Shown: positions 18,749 through 26,358, counted from the first letter of the stretch. The stretch: 64,000 nucleotides of DNA from Micromonospora sp. HNM0581 (GCF_012726175.1 NZ_JAASAD010000016.1:43776-107775), one strand, 5' to 3'. The notes: a model not told the origin generated them from the sequence alone. Numbers and translations are program-made.

Positions 18749-18961
18749 TTACCGCCTTCTTGCGCGTCGCCGAAGCCGGAAGCTTTGAACCAGCAAATTG
18801 ATGAAAAGAATCGTCGCAAGCAGAGGTGTCAAGTCAATAAGCCAGTCCCACCGCTTCCACTCGCCCGGCTCGAACAGGAGCGTCATGAGGAAGGCGAAGG
18901 CAATGACCACCGCAGCAACTTGTAAACTGGTGATCAGGAGGAAGCGGAAAGCTGATTGCAT
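18749..18961 (-). CDS. Small two-helix membrane protein, low-GC cargo
   Basis: 70-aa protein with two predicted membrane helices (about 7-30 and 43-61) and a strongly basic tail (RLRRRARRR), so the C terminus should be cytoplasmic. A ribosome site (GGAG) precedes ATG 18961 by 6 nt. It lies 37 nt downstream of the secreted-protein gene on the same strand and shares its visibly lower GC, so both are one operon acquired together. No function recognised; an immunity or transport partner for the secreted protein is one guess. Confidence 0.65.
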   Translation of the reverse strand: MQSAFRFLLITSLQVAAVVIAFAFLMTLLFEPGEWKRWDWLIDLTPLLATILFINLLVQSFRLRRRARRR

Positions 18962-18998
18962 CTTGACTCCTTCAGGCTGCGCGCCCGATTCTAGTATC

Positions 18999-19709
18999 TC
19001 ACCCTGCAGAGCTGCTAGCGACCTTCCAGCTCCATGGGTACGAGCCAGCGGTCGTGCCTAGCTCAATGTAGATGTAGGGGTAGGTGGTCGTGTAGCAACC
19101 GACGTTCCCCCCAACGCAGTATTCAATGTTTGCCCTTTTGTCGTGCCAGCCGCTGTACTTGGTGCTCCGTACGCCATAGCTGTCAACCTGCCAGCCGCGG
19201 AAGTAGATTCCCCACGTTTCGTTGTTGATATATCCGACCGCTCGGTCGATATTGACCAGCTTGTTGGTCGTAACGTCATAGCACCATTCGGTTTCTACAT
19301 TGAAGCGATAGATGCGGCTTCCGAAGACGTCCTTTTTTTCGACGTAGCTCCACTGATTCCAGCAACTAATCGCCAGCGTCCCGATCCCCGACTTGCTTGC
19401 CTTTTCTATTGCCTTTACGGAGGGCTCGATTGGCCGCGCTGGCATCGTCGTTAGGGTGCCGGGATCCCGGGGATCCGGAACGGCGTGGCCAACCTCGGGA
19501 ATCTGCTTGAGCAGATCAATGTCACTTTCGGTCCAAGTGCCATTCGAAATCCGGTCCAGGGCGCTCCGAATCTCCACAACGCTTGGCTTGTTTCCCGTCT
19601 GGTCTGCGGCTGAGGCTGAGGTGCCTACTCCCGCGACGACGGCACCAACCATGAGCGTGGCTACCGTGACTTGACTGAGCTTTCGGAGTATAGTAGGTCC
19701 AGTTCTCAT
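18999..19709 (-). CDS. Secreted protein of unknown function, low-GC cargo
   Basis: 236-aa protein with a clear signal peptide (basic start, hydrophobic VTVATLMVGAVVAGVG, cleavage after SASA near 34). The mature part has a helical region to about 110, then a Trp/Tyr-rich beta domain with four Cys (ISCWNQWS, EWCYDV, EYCVGG, VGCYTT), probably two disulfides. ATG 19709 has GGAGG at 4 nt; the longer reading from 19745 lacks this. Codon use and GC are unlike the flanks, suggesting transfer from a lower-GC host. No catalytic motif is recognised. Confidence 0.72.
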   Translation of the reverse strand: MRTGPTILRKLSQVTVATLMVGAVVAGVGTSASAADQTGNKPSVVEIRSALDRISNGTWTESDIDLLKQIPEVGHAVPDPRDPGTLTTMPARPIEPSVKAIEKASKSGIGTLAISCWNQWSYVEKKDVFGSRIYRFNVETEWCYDVTTNKLVNIDRAVGYINNETWGIYFRGWQVDSYGVRSTKYSGWHDKRANIEYCVGGNVGCYTTTYPYIYIELGTTAGSYPWSWKVASSSAG

Positions 19710-20307
19710 GTTGCCTCCACGGCGATTGAGGATCCGACGGCCCACGGGCCCAATCCCGTGGGCCGTCTTCGTGCGTTGAGAAATGTATCAAGGCAGATGC
19801 CTCAAAGGTGGCCGCACGTGCGCTGCGTAGCCGACCTGGCTACGCAGCGTTGTTGTGATACTCAAACCATCGTCCCATTTCGGTGGCTAAGTGGGGTTAC
19901 CCAGCTACTGAGGGTTAGGGTAACGAAAAGGTAACAGAAGATCACTTGCTGTTTGGTGCGATGCCAGCCGCCTTGCCCGCCCTTCTTGAGTAGCGGAGCG
20001 CACAGAGGGTCGACGGATGCAGGTCGGACAGACCCTCGAAGGGGCAGGCTTACGAGTGGGCGTCAGGCAGCGAGGCAGCAAGAAGGCAGCGCGAGCGTCA
20101 ACGCGGGTCGGCTCCGGACGTGAATCAACGACGCCCGGCACCTGCTCACCGACGCAGGCCGCCACCAGCTGACAGCCGCCGACAGGTTCAGACCGCATCC
20201 CCCCGACGGGGGTCGGTGTTGGGGTTCGTCTGGGCGTCACACCGGGCTGTGCCCCCGGTAGACGCCGCCTACTACGCGAGCGAGGGTTCGGTGCGGATAC
20301 TGGCGGG
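19710..20307. promoter_or_regulatory. Long 5' region of the cargo operon with two perfect hairpins
   Basis: Two strong inverted repeats: ACGGCCCACGGG/CCCGTGGGCCGT (19737-19766, 12-bp stem, 6-nt loop) and CGCTGCGTAGCC/GGCTACGCAGCG (19821-19849, 12-bp stem, 5-nt loop). The second is followed on the plus strand by TTGTTGT. The first lies 28 nt before the secreted-protein start and could be a leader attenuator. From 19900 to 20307 the DNA is mostly high GC without a convincing gene, although overlapping frames exist. Confidence 0.5.
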
Positions 20308-20874
20308 GTGGTGGAGGAGCAGGCGACGGAGTTGACCCGGTGGACGATCCACGGCGAGCGGGTGGTGGACGACTCCCGTCGAGCGCGGTTGAGCATCGCC
20401 GAGGTGGAGTTGCCCGACGGGGTGCGCTTCGAGCAGTACGTCATCCGGGCTCCCCGGTCGGCCATGGTCGCCGTACTCGACGACCAGGAGCATCTGTTGT
20501 TGATGCGGCGGCATCGGTTCGTGTTCGACCGGTGGGTGTGGGAGCTGCCCGGTGGCTACGTCGACGACGACGAGCAACCGACGCAGTGCGCTGTGCGTGA
20601 GGTCGAGGAGGAGACCGGCTGGCGCCCTCAGTGGATGGAGCCCTTGCTGTCCTTTCAACCGTGGGTCGGGACTGCGGACGCCGAGAACCTGCTCTTCCTG
20701 GCCCGGCAAGCCGAGCACATTGGCGCACCCGTGGACGTGAACGAGGCTGAGCAGGTCGCGTGGATCCCGCTCGACGAGGCGTACGGGCTGGTGTCGCGGG
20801 GTGAGATCGTCGGTGCCGGCACGGTTATCGCGGTGCTGGAGCTGGTGGCGCGCAAGGCCCGGGGAGAGCTGTGA
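20308..20874 (+). CDS. Nudix hydrolase, AICE-associated (Pif-like position)
   Basis: 188-aa protein with a complete Nudix box: G-x5-E-x7-REVEEETGW in the segment starting GGYVDDDE. Nudix enzymes cleave nucleoside diphosphates linked to another group. In pSAM2 the Pif protein, which blocks transfer into cells already carrying the element, is a Nudix-motif protein, so this could be the immunity factor; a housekeeping ADP-ribose pyrophosphatase is an alternative. GTG start with GATACT 6 nt upstream fits a leaderless mRNA. It runs tail-to-tail with the XRE regulator, 3 nt apart. Confidence 0.75.
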   Translation: MVEEQATELTRWTIHGERVVDDSRRARLSIAEVELPDGVRFEQYVIRAPRSAMVAVLDDQEHLLLMRRHRFVFDRWVWELPGGYVDDDEQPTQCAVREVEEETGWRPQWMEPLLSFQPWVGTADAENLLFLARQAEHIGAPVDVNEAEQVAWIPLDEAYGLVSRGEIVGAGTVIAVLELVARKARGEL

Positions 20875-20877
20875 CGG

Positions 20878-22323
20878 TCAGCGTCGAGGGCCGAGGGTGG
20901 CGTCAACGCGGCCGGTGAAGTGCCGGACGGCCGGTAGCCGCCGGTGTGGGGCGAGCTGCGCTTGCAGGTCGCGGACATAGCGAACGGCCCTGGCCGAACG
21001 GAGCTGGTTAGTCAGAGTGAGGGCTTCCGCGCCGATGACACAGGCCCGGTCGGGTTCGCCCTGCTGGGCGTGGACGCTGGCGAGCAAGGCGAGGTTGAAC
21101 GCTCTGCCGCGAACGTACCGGTTGTCCATCCGTAGGGATCGGGCGGCGAAGCGTTCGGCGTGGGTGTTGCGGCCGAGGGCGTGGAAGCAGTGGCCGAACT
21201 TGGCCGATAGGTACGCCTCGTCGAAGTAGCTGAGCCACTGCGGGTCACTGCTGCGGTCGGCCCGGTCGAGGGCCTGTTCCGCCTGGTGCAGGGCGGCAGC
21301 GCAGGCCCGTTCGTCGTGGGCCTTGGCCAGGGCGTGGGCTTCCATGACGTGGGCTTCGGCGGTCAGCACGGGAACCCCGGCGCGGCGGGCGGTCCGGCCG
21401 GCAGCGCGGGCCAGGTCGAGGCCGGTGGCGGTGTGGCCGAGGTAGGTGGCCTGGTGGCTCATCGCCGCCAGGATCTCCGCGCCGAGTCCGTCGTCTCCGG
21501 CGGCGTGGGCGAAGTCCAGGGCAAGGGTCAAGTACCGCTGGGCGATGCCGTGCTCGGCCGTGTCGTACGCCTGCCATCCGGCGAGTTGGGCCAGTTCGGC
21601 GGCGGCGCTGAGCAGCCGTTGCCCGGTGGCGTGGTCGTACCGGCCGTCGGTGAGTAGCGGGGTCACCTCCTGGTGGAGGTAGCGGGCCACAGTGTCGCGG
21701 GCGTGCCCACCGCCGTACTGGTTGTCCAACTGGCGGTAGGTCGCCGTCATCGCGCGGATGGTGTCAATGTCGGCTTGACCGATGGTGTTGCGGCCGGGTT
21801 GAGTGACCGGGGCCGGGTCGGGGGCGGTGAACCAGCGCAGCGCCGGCAGGGTGTAGCCGGCGGAACTGAAAGCAACCTGCCGCAGGATGTCTCGACGGTT
21901 CACGTCACCTCGCCAAAGCTCTGCGGCACTGCGTACGTCCTCCTGCCAGGTCCGGATGGCCGGCGGCTCGCTGGGGGCGCGCCGGCCGGTGCCGGTGGGT
22001 GGTGCGGCCTGGCGGGGTGCCAGGCCCATAGTGGTACGTGCCTGGTCGGGCATCCGGCATCCGTCGGCGATCCGCTCCAGGACGTCGATCGAGGTGACCT
22101 TGCGTCCGGCCATGATCCGGCTGACGTACCCCTGTTCCAGCCCGACGGCAGCCCCGATCCTGCTCTGACTCGCCCCGGTGAGACTCGTGATCCAGCGGAA
22201 CAGGCCGCCGATGTCGCGGGCGGCCAGGGCGGCCAGCACCTCGCCGTGCGACCACGCATCCTCCGGTATTCGCAGCGGATCGAGCAGCACGGCGGCTCCC
22301 AGCGTCGCGTTCCGACTACTCAA
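20878..22323 (-). CDS. XRE-family regulator with TPR-like C-terminal region
   Basis: 481-aa regulator. HTH_XRE at about 38-80 (TGASQSRIGAAVGLEQGYVSRIMAGRKV), a linker, then about 300 residues of alpha-helical repeats (LAQLAGWQAYDTAEHGIAQRY, RAAGRTARRAGVPVLTAEAH) like the sensor domains of Streptomyces regulators and AICE regulators. It probably controls the element in response to a peptide or small ligand. Divergent from the 22438 gene; two overlapping palindromes in the gap are likely operators. Confidence 0.82.
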   Translation of the reverse strand: MSSRNATLGAAVLLDPLRIPEDAWSHGEVLAALAARDIGGLFRWITSLTGASQSRIGAAVGLEQGYVSRIMAGRKVTSIDVLERIADGCRMPDQARTTMGLAPRQAAPPTGTGRRAPSEPPAIRTWQEDVRSAAELWRGDVNRRDILRQVAFSSAGYTLPALRWFTAPDPAPVTQPGRNTIGQADIDTIRAMTATYRQLDNQYGGGHARDTVARYLHQEVTPLLTDGRYDHATGQRLLSAAAELAQLAGWQAYDTAEHGIAQRYLTLALDFAHAAGDDGLGAEILAAMSHQATYLGHTATGLDLARAAGRTARRAGVPVLTAEAHVMEAHALAKAHDERACAAALHQAEQALDRADRSSDPQWLSYFDEAYLSAKFGHCFHALGRNTHAERFAARSLRMDNRYVRGRAFNLALLASVHAQQGEPDRACVIGAEALTLTNQLRSARAVRYVRDLQAQLAPHRRLPAVRHFTGRVDATLGPRR

Positions 22324-22374
22324 GGTGTTCAGATCGACAGCCTAGGGCGACCCTTCGTACTGGTCGAGCCGTCC

Positions 22375-22403
22375 CATGTCACCGTGACATGACCGCTGGT
22401 CAT
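22375..22403. promoter_or_regulatory. Two overlapping palindromes, probable XRE operators
   Basis: CATGTCACCGTGACATG (22375-22391, 8-bp arms, 1-bp centre) overlaps ATGACCGCTGGTCAT (22389-22403, 6-bp arms). They lie between the divergent starts at 22323 and 22438, where an element regulator would act on itself and on the small genes. Confidence 0.6.
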
Positions 22404-22437
22404 GGAGCGGTCCGCCGTCGGGCGGGATGGTCGGCGC

Positions 22438-22776
22438 ATGTCCTTCGATGTCGAGAACCCGCCCCTGGAACCGCCCGCCGACTGCCAGCACCGCCTACTG
22501 TGGCGACTGGCCCGCGCCCTCTGGGAGGCCCACCGACCCGACAGCTTCGGCTTCTGCGTGATCGCCGGCTGCTGGCACACGAACCAACGCGACCCCTGCC
22601 GGCTCGCACAGCTCGCCCAGGAGGGGATGCGAACCGCCTGCGGCGAAGTCACTCCCGCCTCACCGCCCTGGATCGCCGTCACCCGCGAGCGCCTGGCGTC
22701 CGGAGACATCGACCCCAGAGACGCCGTCGCCGAAGCCCTCTGGCTCCACCGCCACACCCCCGGGTCGGGGCGGTGA
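22438..22776 (+). CDS. Small conserved hypothetical protein of the element
   Basis: 112-aa soluble protein with a helical start (CQHRLLWRLARALWEAHRP) and three to four Cys (CVIAGCW, DPCRLAQ, TACGEV). No recognised domain. ATG 22438 gives a short leader after the operator palindromes; an in-frame start at 22402 would lie inside them. Spaced 3 nt from the next gene, so co-transcribed. Confidence 0.6.
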   Translation: MSFDVENPPLEPPADCQHRLLWRLARALWEAHRPDSFGFCVIAGCWHTNQRDPCRLAQLAQEGMRTACGEVTPASPPWIAVTRERLASGDIDPRDAVAEALWLHRHTPGSGR

Positions 22777-22779
22777 CCG

Positions 22780-23052
22780 ATGGGAGCCATCTACACCTCG
22801 GCAGCCTTCCGCGAGTACGCCCAAGCCCAGGTCGACCACGCCGACATCCTGCTGACCAAGCACGCCGAGGCGGCCCTGAACCTGTGCCGGTGCGGCCGAC
22901 TCCACCCCTGCGACGAACACCGTCACTGGCTGGAGATGCGCACCCACTTCCGGCAGTTCCTCGTCGACGAGCAGTACAGCAGCGAAGTACAGCAACCCAG
23001 CCCTCCGAACCCGACCCAGCGCGACCCCAGCAGGCCGGACGGCCTCGGATGA
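22780..23052 (+). CDS. Small conserved hypothetical protein of the element, Cys-motif
   Basis: 90-aa protein, helical N terminus (FREYAQAQVDHADILLTKH) and a CRCGRLHPCDEH motif that could bind zinc. The C-terminal coding part overlaps the right integrase-arm repeats (22974-22995), so codons and binding sites share DNA. Function unknown. Confidence 0.6.
   Translation: MGAIYTSAAFREYAQAQVDHADILLTKHAEAALNLCRCGRLHPCDEHRHWLEMRTHFRQFLVDEQYSSEVQQPSPPNPTQRDPSRPDGLG
22974..22995. promoter_or_regulatory. Paired direct repeats, probable integrase arm sites (right)
   Basis: GTACAGCAG at 22974 and GTACAGCAA at 22987, 13 bp apart, identical in sequence and spacing to the left pair at 13649-13670, about 85 bp inside attR. 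Confidence 0.6.
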
Positions 23053-23078
23053 CACCCGATCCGACCGGCGTGCCGCCA

Positions 23079-23123
23079 GTTCGGGACGAAGAGGCCGTCG
23101 GTTCGAATCCGGCCACCCCGACC
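23079..23123 (+). other. attR (tRNA-Pro 3' half copy)
   Basis: 45 bp matching 13557-13601 with one mismatch (C at 23095). Not a functional tRNA: the 5' half is absent. Confidence 0.9.
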
Positions 23124-23464
23124 GAGGTCAGAGGGCACATCCGATCGATGGATGTGCCCTCTGACGCTTTCGTGCACAGATCAAGTACAGTAGTGGGTAA
23201 GCGCAGGCTCTCGCCCACTGTGGCAGGCGTACGCAGTCGACCCCGGAGACGATCCGCGACAACGGGTACGCCCGACAGATCACCTTGAACCTGCTCGATG
23301 GACTGCGCGCCGTCCGAAACGGCGCCTGCGACCTCGCGGTCCGGGTTGGACTCTCCTCGTGATCCACGGGGCAGGAGCCTTACCCACTTGCCGCGCAACC
23401 GACCACAGCTTTTCGCTGGCGAGATGCGGCGGGCTTCGGGGAGCGGGCGACGGGTCGGTCGGGT
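23124..23464. other. Probable left-end remnant of a second, related element
   Basis: Beyond attR the order repeats that of attL: the identical terminator hairpin (23130-23162), then a degenerate pair GTGCACAGA (23172) and GTACAGTAG (23185) again 13 bp apart, then GGCTCTCGCCCA, which matches the 3' end of int (coding VGESLR on the minus strand versus LGESLR). After about 23215 similarity is lost; the remainder to 23464 has no recognisable gene, although an open frame (ETIRDNGYARQITLNLLDGL) may be a gene fragment. Confidence 0.55.
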
Positions 23465-24037
23465 TCAGCGCAGTTCGGCGATGGTCGTCCGCAGCTCGCG
23501 GAGTGCCTGCCGGGCGAGTTCGTCGAATCCCTGGTGGTTGGCGGGGTCGGCCCAGCGCGAGTATGCCTCGCCGAACGCGAGTACGCCGAGCCAGGCGGCG
23601 ACGCTTGCGGGCCGGTCAGGGATGCCTCTGCGGCGCAGCGCCTCGGTCATGGTGTCGGCGAAGCCTCTGCGCTTGAGCGCGTCGCGCTCGCGTAGTTCGC
23701 TGTTGTCGGCGAGGGCGGCGAGGAGAGCCGGCGCGTACTCGCGCCTTGCGGGGGTGAAGATTGTGGCGACGGTGTCGAGGGCGGCCTCGACGGCGTCGAG
23801 TGGCGTCGCGGCGCTGGGGGCGTTCGTGATGCCTTCGGCGAGGAGGCCGTTGAGGAGGTCCTGGCCACTGAAGAGCACTTCCCGCTTGTCGTGGAAGTGC
23901 CTGAAGAAGGTGCTCTTGGCCAGTCCTGCTCGTTGGGCGATCTCGATGACGGTGGTGCGGTCGTAGCCCTGTTCGGCGAACAGGTCGAGCGCGGCGCGTA
24001 ACAGCCGGTCCTGGGCGTCGGGTTCCCATCGGGCCAT
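23465..24037 (-). CDS. TetR-family transcriptional regulator
   Basis: 190-aa TetR protein: N-terminal HTH (RLLRAALDLFAEQGYDRTTVIEIAQRAGLAKSTFFRHF in outline) and a helical ligand domain. Start ATG 24037 has TATCCT and a 6-nt gap upstream, so a leaderless transcript whose -35 region lies inside the 22-bp inverted repeat; self-repression follows. It probably also controls the divergent SDR gene. Confidence 0.88.
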   Translation of the reverse strand: MARWEPDAQDRLLRAALDLFAEQGYDRTTVIEIAQRAGLAKSTFFRHFHDKREVLFSGQDLLNGLLAEGITNAPSAATPLDAVEAALDTVATIFTPARREYAPALLAALADNSELRERDALKRRGFADTMTEALRRRGIPDRPASVAAWLGVLAFGEAYSRWADPANHQGFDELARQALRELRTTIAELR

Positions 24038-24051
24038 GCCCACAGGATAGT

Positions 24052-24104
24052 TGATAGGACTTGGTCTCATCACTCTGCTACGGTGATGGGACCAAGTCCT
24101 ATCA
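24052..24104. promoter_or_regulatory. TetR operator: 22-bp inverted repeat
   Basis: Arms at 24052-24073 (begins TGATAGGACTTGGTC) and 24083-24104 (ends GACCAAGTCCTATCA), one mismatch, 9-bp spacer. It lies between the divergent TetR and SDR genes and may hold two dimers. Confidence 0.8.
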
Positions 24105-24148
24105 CTCGTCCGGCACTGGGCGGACGAGCTGTTCCCAGGAGGCTTCTC

Positions 24149-25027
24149 ATGCGTGTTCTCGTCACCGGCGCAGCGGGCTGGATCGGCTCGGCTCTCGTAC
24201 CCGAGCTGATCAGTGCGGGGCACCACGTCGTCGGGTTGGCCAGGTCGGACCGCTCGGCGGCGGTCGCCGCCGAGCTGGGCGCCGAGGTGCTGCGCGGCGA
24301 TCTGGCGGACCTCGACCTGCTGCGCGACACGGCGGCGGGCGTCGACGGGGCGGTACACCTCGCCTTCGGCCACGATTTCAGCCGATTCGAGGAGTCGGCG
24401 CGGGAAGAGGGACGGGTCGTCGAGGCGTTCGGCACGGCCCTGCGAGGCTCCGGCAAGCCGCTGGTCGTCGCATCCGGGACGCCGGTCGTGCCCGGCGGGG
24501 TGGCGACCGAGCGCGACCGGGCCGAGGGCGAGGGATTCGCGGTGCTGCGTGACGCGAATGCGCAGGCGGCGGTCGGACTGGCCACGCTCGGTGTCCGCTC
24601 CTCGGTGGTGCGCCTACCCCGGTCCGTACACGGCACCGGCGACCGGGGGTTCATCAGGATGCTGGTCGACACGGCCCTCGACCGAGGCGTCTCCGGTCAC
24701 GTCGGCGACGGCTCCCAGCGCTGGCCCGCCGTGCACGTGCGGGACGCGGCGAGCCTGCTCCGCTTGGCGCTGGAGCAGGCTCCGGCCGGGTCGGTCCTTC
24801 ATGCCGTGGGCGACGAAGGCGTACCGATCCGGGAGATCGCCGGGACGATCGGCCGTCACCTGGACGTGCCCGTGACCGCCGTCCCGGCCGACCAGTTCGG
24901 CTTCCTCGGCGGGCTCCTCGGAATCGACCAGCCCGCCTCCAGCGCACTGACCCGCGACCTGCTCGGCTGGCAGCCCGTCGGGCCAGGGCTGATCGAGGAC
25001 CTGGACACGGGTCACTACTTCCCGTGA
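24149..25027 (+). CDS. NAD(P)-dependent epimerase/dehydratase (extended SDR)
   Basis: 292-aa Rossmann-fold protein; dinucleotide motif TGAAGWIG at 7-14 (GxxGxxG). The usual YxxxK active site is not apparent, since the corresponding region reads ATERDRAEGEGF, which places it among atypical SDRs such as NmrA-like or epimerase-like sugar/quinone reductases. A strong ribosome site (GGAGG) sits 7 nt before ATG 24149. Divergent from and probably repressed by the TetR gene; substrate perhaps a xenobiotic, by analogy only. Confidence 0.85.
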   Translation: MRVLVTGAAGWIGSALVPELISAGHHVVGLARSDRSAAVAAELGAEVLRGDLADLDLLRDTAAGVDGAVHLAFGHDFSRFEESAREEGRVVEAFGTALRGSGKPLVVASGTPVVPGGVATERDRAEGEGFAVLRDANAQAAVGLATLGVRSSVVRLPRSVHGTGDRGFIRMLVDTALDRGVSGHVGDGSQRWPAVHVRDAASLLRLALEQAPAGSVLHAVGDEGVPIREIAGTIGRHLDVPVTAVPADQFGFLGGLLGIDQPASSALTRDLLGWQPVGPGLIEDLDTGHYFP

Positions 25028-25050
25028 CGCACGAAACCTTCCGCAACTCG

Positions 25051-25088
25051 GTGAGGGGTCTCCGGCCGGTCGGCCGGAGACCCCTCAC
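25051..25088. terminator. Terminator between SDR and surface-protein genes
   Basis: 17-bp perfect stem (GTGAGGGGTCTCCGGCC and its complement) with loop GGTC; serves both convergent genes. Confidence 0.85.
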
Positions 25089-25121
25089 GTTCGTCCTACC
25101 TCAGAACGGGCACGCCGCGCC

Positions 25122-26063
25122 TCACTCGGTGCTACGCCTGCGCAGGATCAGCGTTGCGGCACCCCCGATGGTCACCATGGCGGCGCCGACGCCGAACAGC
25201 CACCACAGCTGCGTCGGCTCGCTACCGGTGACCGGGAGGGTGGGGACGGGGCTGACCGTCGGTGGTTGGGTCGGTGCGACCGTGGGTGACGTGGTCGGGG
25301 TCACCGTTGGCGTCGGCGTCGGTGTCACCGTCGGCGTCGGCGTCGGCGACGGGCCGAGCGGACGCTCACAGGTGGCTTCGGCGAGGATGACGGTGCCGAC
25401 CGGGATGTCGAGCAGCGGCCCACCGATGATGGTGCCGGTCAGCCGGAGGGTCGCCTGCACGGCGATGGCCACGGCACCGGCATCGGTGACGGATTCGACC
25501 CTGGTCAGGGTAGCGCTGAGGGAAGCGTCGAGTAGACCGGGAACGGCGACTGCGGCACTCGCGGTGATGCCGGGGGTGTTCGGCAGCAGATCGATCGGTG
25601 TGCTGAACAGTTCCAGCCCCACGAGGGTGGTGTCGGCTGTCTGTGCTCCGACCTGCGGGCAGGTGACCGCCGCGGTGATCACGTCGGCGTCGATGACGGG
25701 GGTGTCGAGGACAGTCAGGGCCAGGTTGGCGATGTCGGCGTTGGCCGATGATGCGGTCTCGCCTCGTGTGGCACTCACCTCGACGACCGTGCCCGAGGCT
25801 GTCACCCCCAGAGCGCCGGGGAGGGTGATCGCCAGAGCGGTGTCGGTGTCGGTACCACCGCCGGGCGGTGCGGTGACGCTACCGATGACCGCGTCGGCGG
25901 TGATAACCGGCACGCCGGCCACGGTTGCGGACAGGTCGACCACGACACCACGAGCGCTGGCATCCCCGGGCGCGGCAAGCACCGGGGTCGCGCTCGACAA
26001 CGCGACGGCACCCACGGCGATCGCTATCGCTCCGGTGGCGGAAATTCGCCGGATTACACTCAC
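25122..26063 (-). CDS. Cell-surface protein, choice-of-anchor P type with LPXTG sorting signal
   Basis: 313-aa exported protein. Signal peptide about 1-30 (ends PVLAAP); a beta-rich domain of about 200 aa with repeated VxGVPVITADAVIGSV / VLDTPVIDADVITAAV units; a PT-rich linker (TPTPTVTPTPTPTVTP); then LPVTG, a hydrophobic helix and RRRSTE. That tail is a sortase substrate, so the protein should be linked to peptidoglycan. GTG start with AGAGGC ribosome site. Two Cys may form a disulfide. Ligand or role unknown. Confidence 0.82.
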   Translation of the reverse strand: MSVIRRISATGAIAIAVGAVALSSATPVLAAPGDASARGVVVDLSATVAGVPVITADAVIGSVTAPPGGGTDTDTALAITLPGALGVTASGTVVEVSATRGETASSANADIANLALTVLDTPVIDADVITAAVTCPQVGAQTADTTLVGLELFSTPIDLLPNTPGITASAAVAVPGLLDASLSATLTRVESVTDAGAVAIAVQATLRLTGTIIGGPLLDIPVGTVILAEATCERPLGPSPTPTPTVTPTPTPTVTPTTSPTVAPTQPPTVSPVPTLPVTGSEPTQLWWLFGVGAAMVTIGGAATLILRRRSTE

Positions 26064-26086
26064 GTTTTCGCCTCTACTCGATCAGA

Positions 26087-26107
26087 CCTTCCCGACCGTC
26101 GGGAAGG
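26087..26107. promoter_or_regulatory. 21-bp perfect palindrome upstream of surface-protein gene
   Basis: CCTTCCCGAC-C-GTCGGGAAGG, 24 nt before the GTG start. A likely protein-binding site or leader hairpin. Further upstream (26130-26180) the DNA is AT-rich, as expected for promoters. Confidence 0.5.
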
Positions 26108-26358
26108 CAGACCGACTTTAACCACGAAGACCCCTATATTAGTCCAAAACGGACAATATGCATTCCTTTCATTAACATGGTGCCGTCCCTCGACCGGAAG
26201 CACCCACCCTCGCCACCACGGCACGACCGCCACCCACAGGCCACGTCCGCACCCCGCGGATAGCACATGCGTACGATCTCAGCTTCCTCCCAGGCCCGCG
26301 TGAGTACGCTTGATCCGCGACCCGGCGCCACCGGGGAACGGCTCCCACCTGGAACGAC

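Noticed and set aside
19905..20465. 186-aa frame on the minus strand before the Nudix gene
   Set aside because: Overlaps the Nudix start, Ser/Arg-rich, no ribosome site or domain; treated as shadow.
23079..23123. Second tRNA-Pro gene
   Set aside because: Only the 3' half is present; it is the attR copy.
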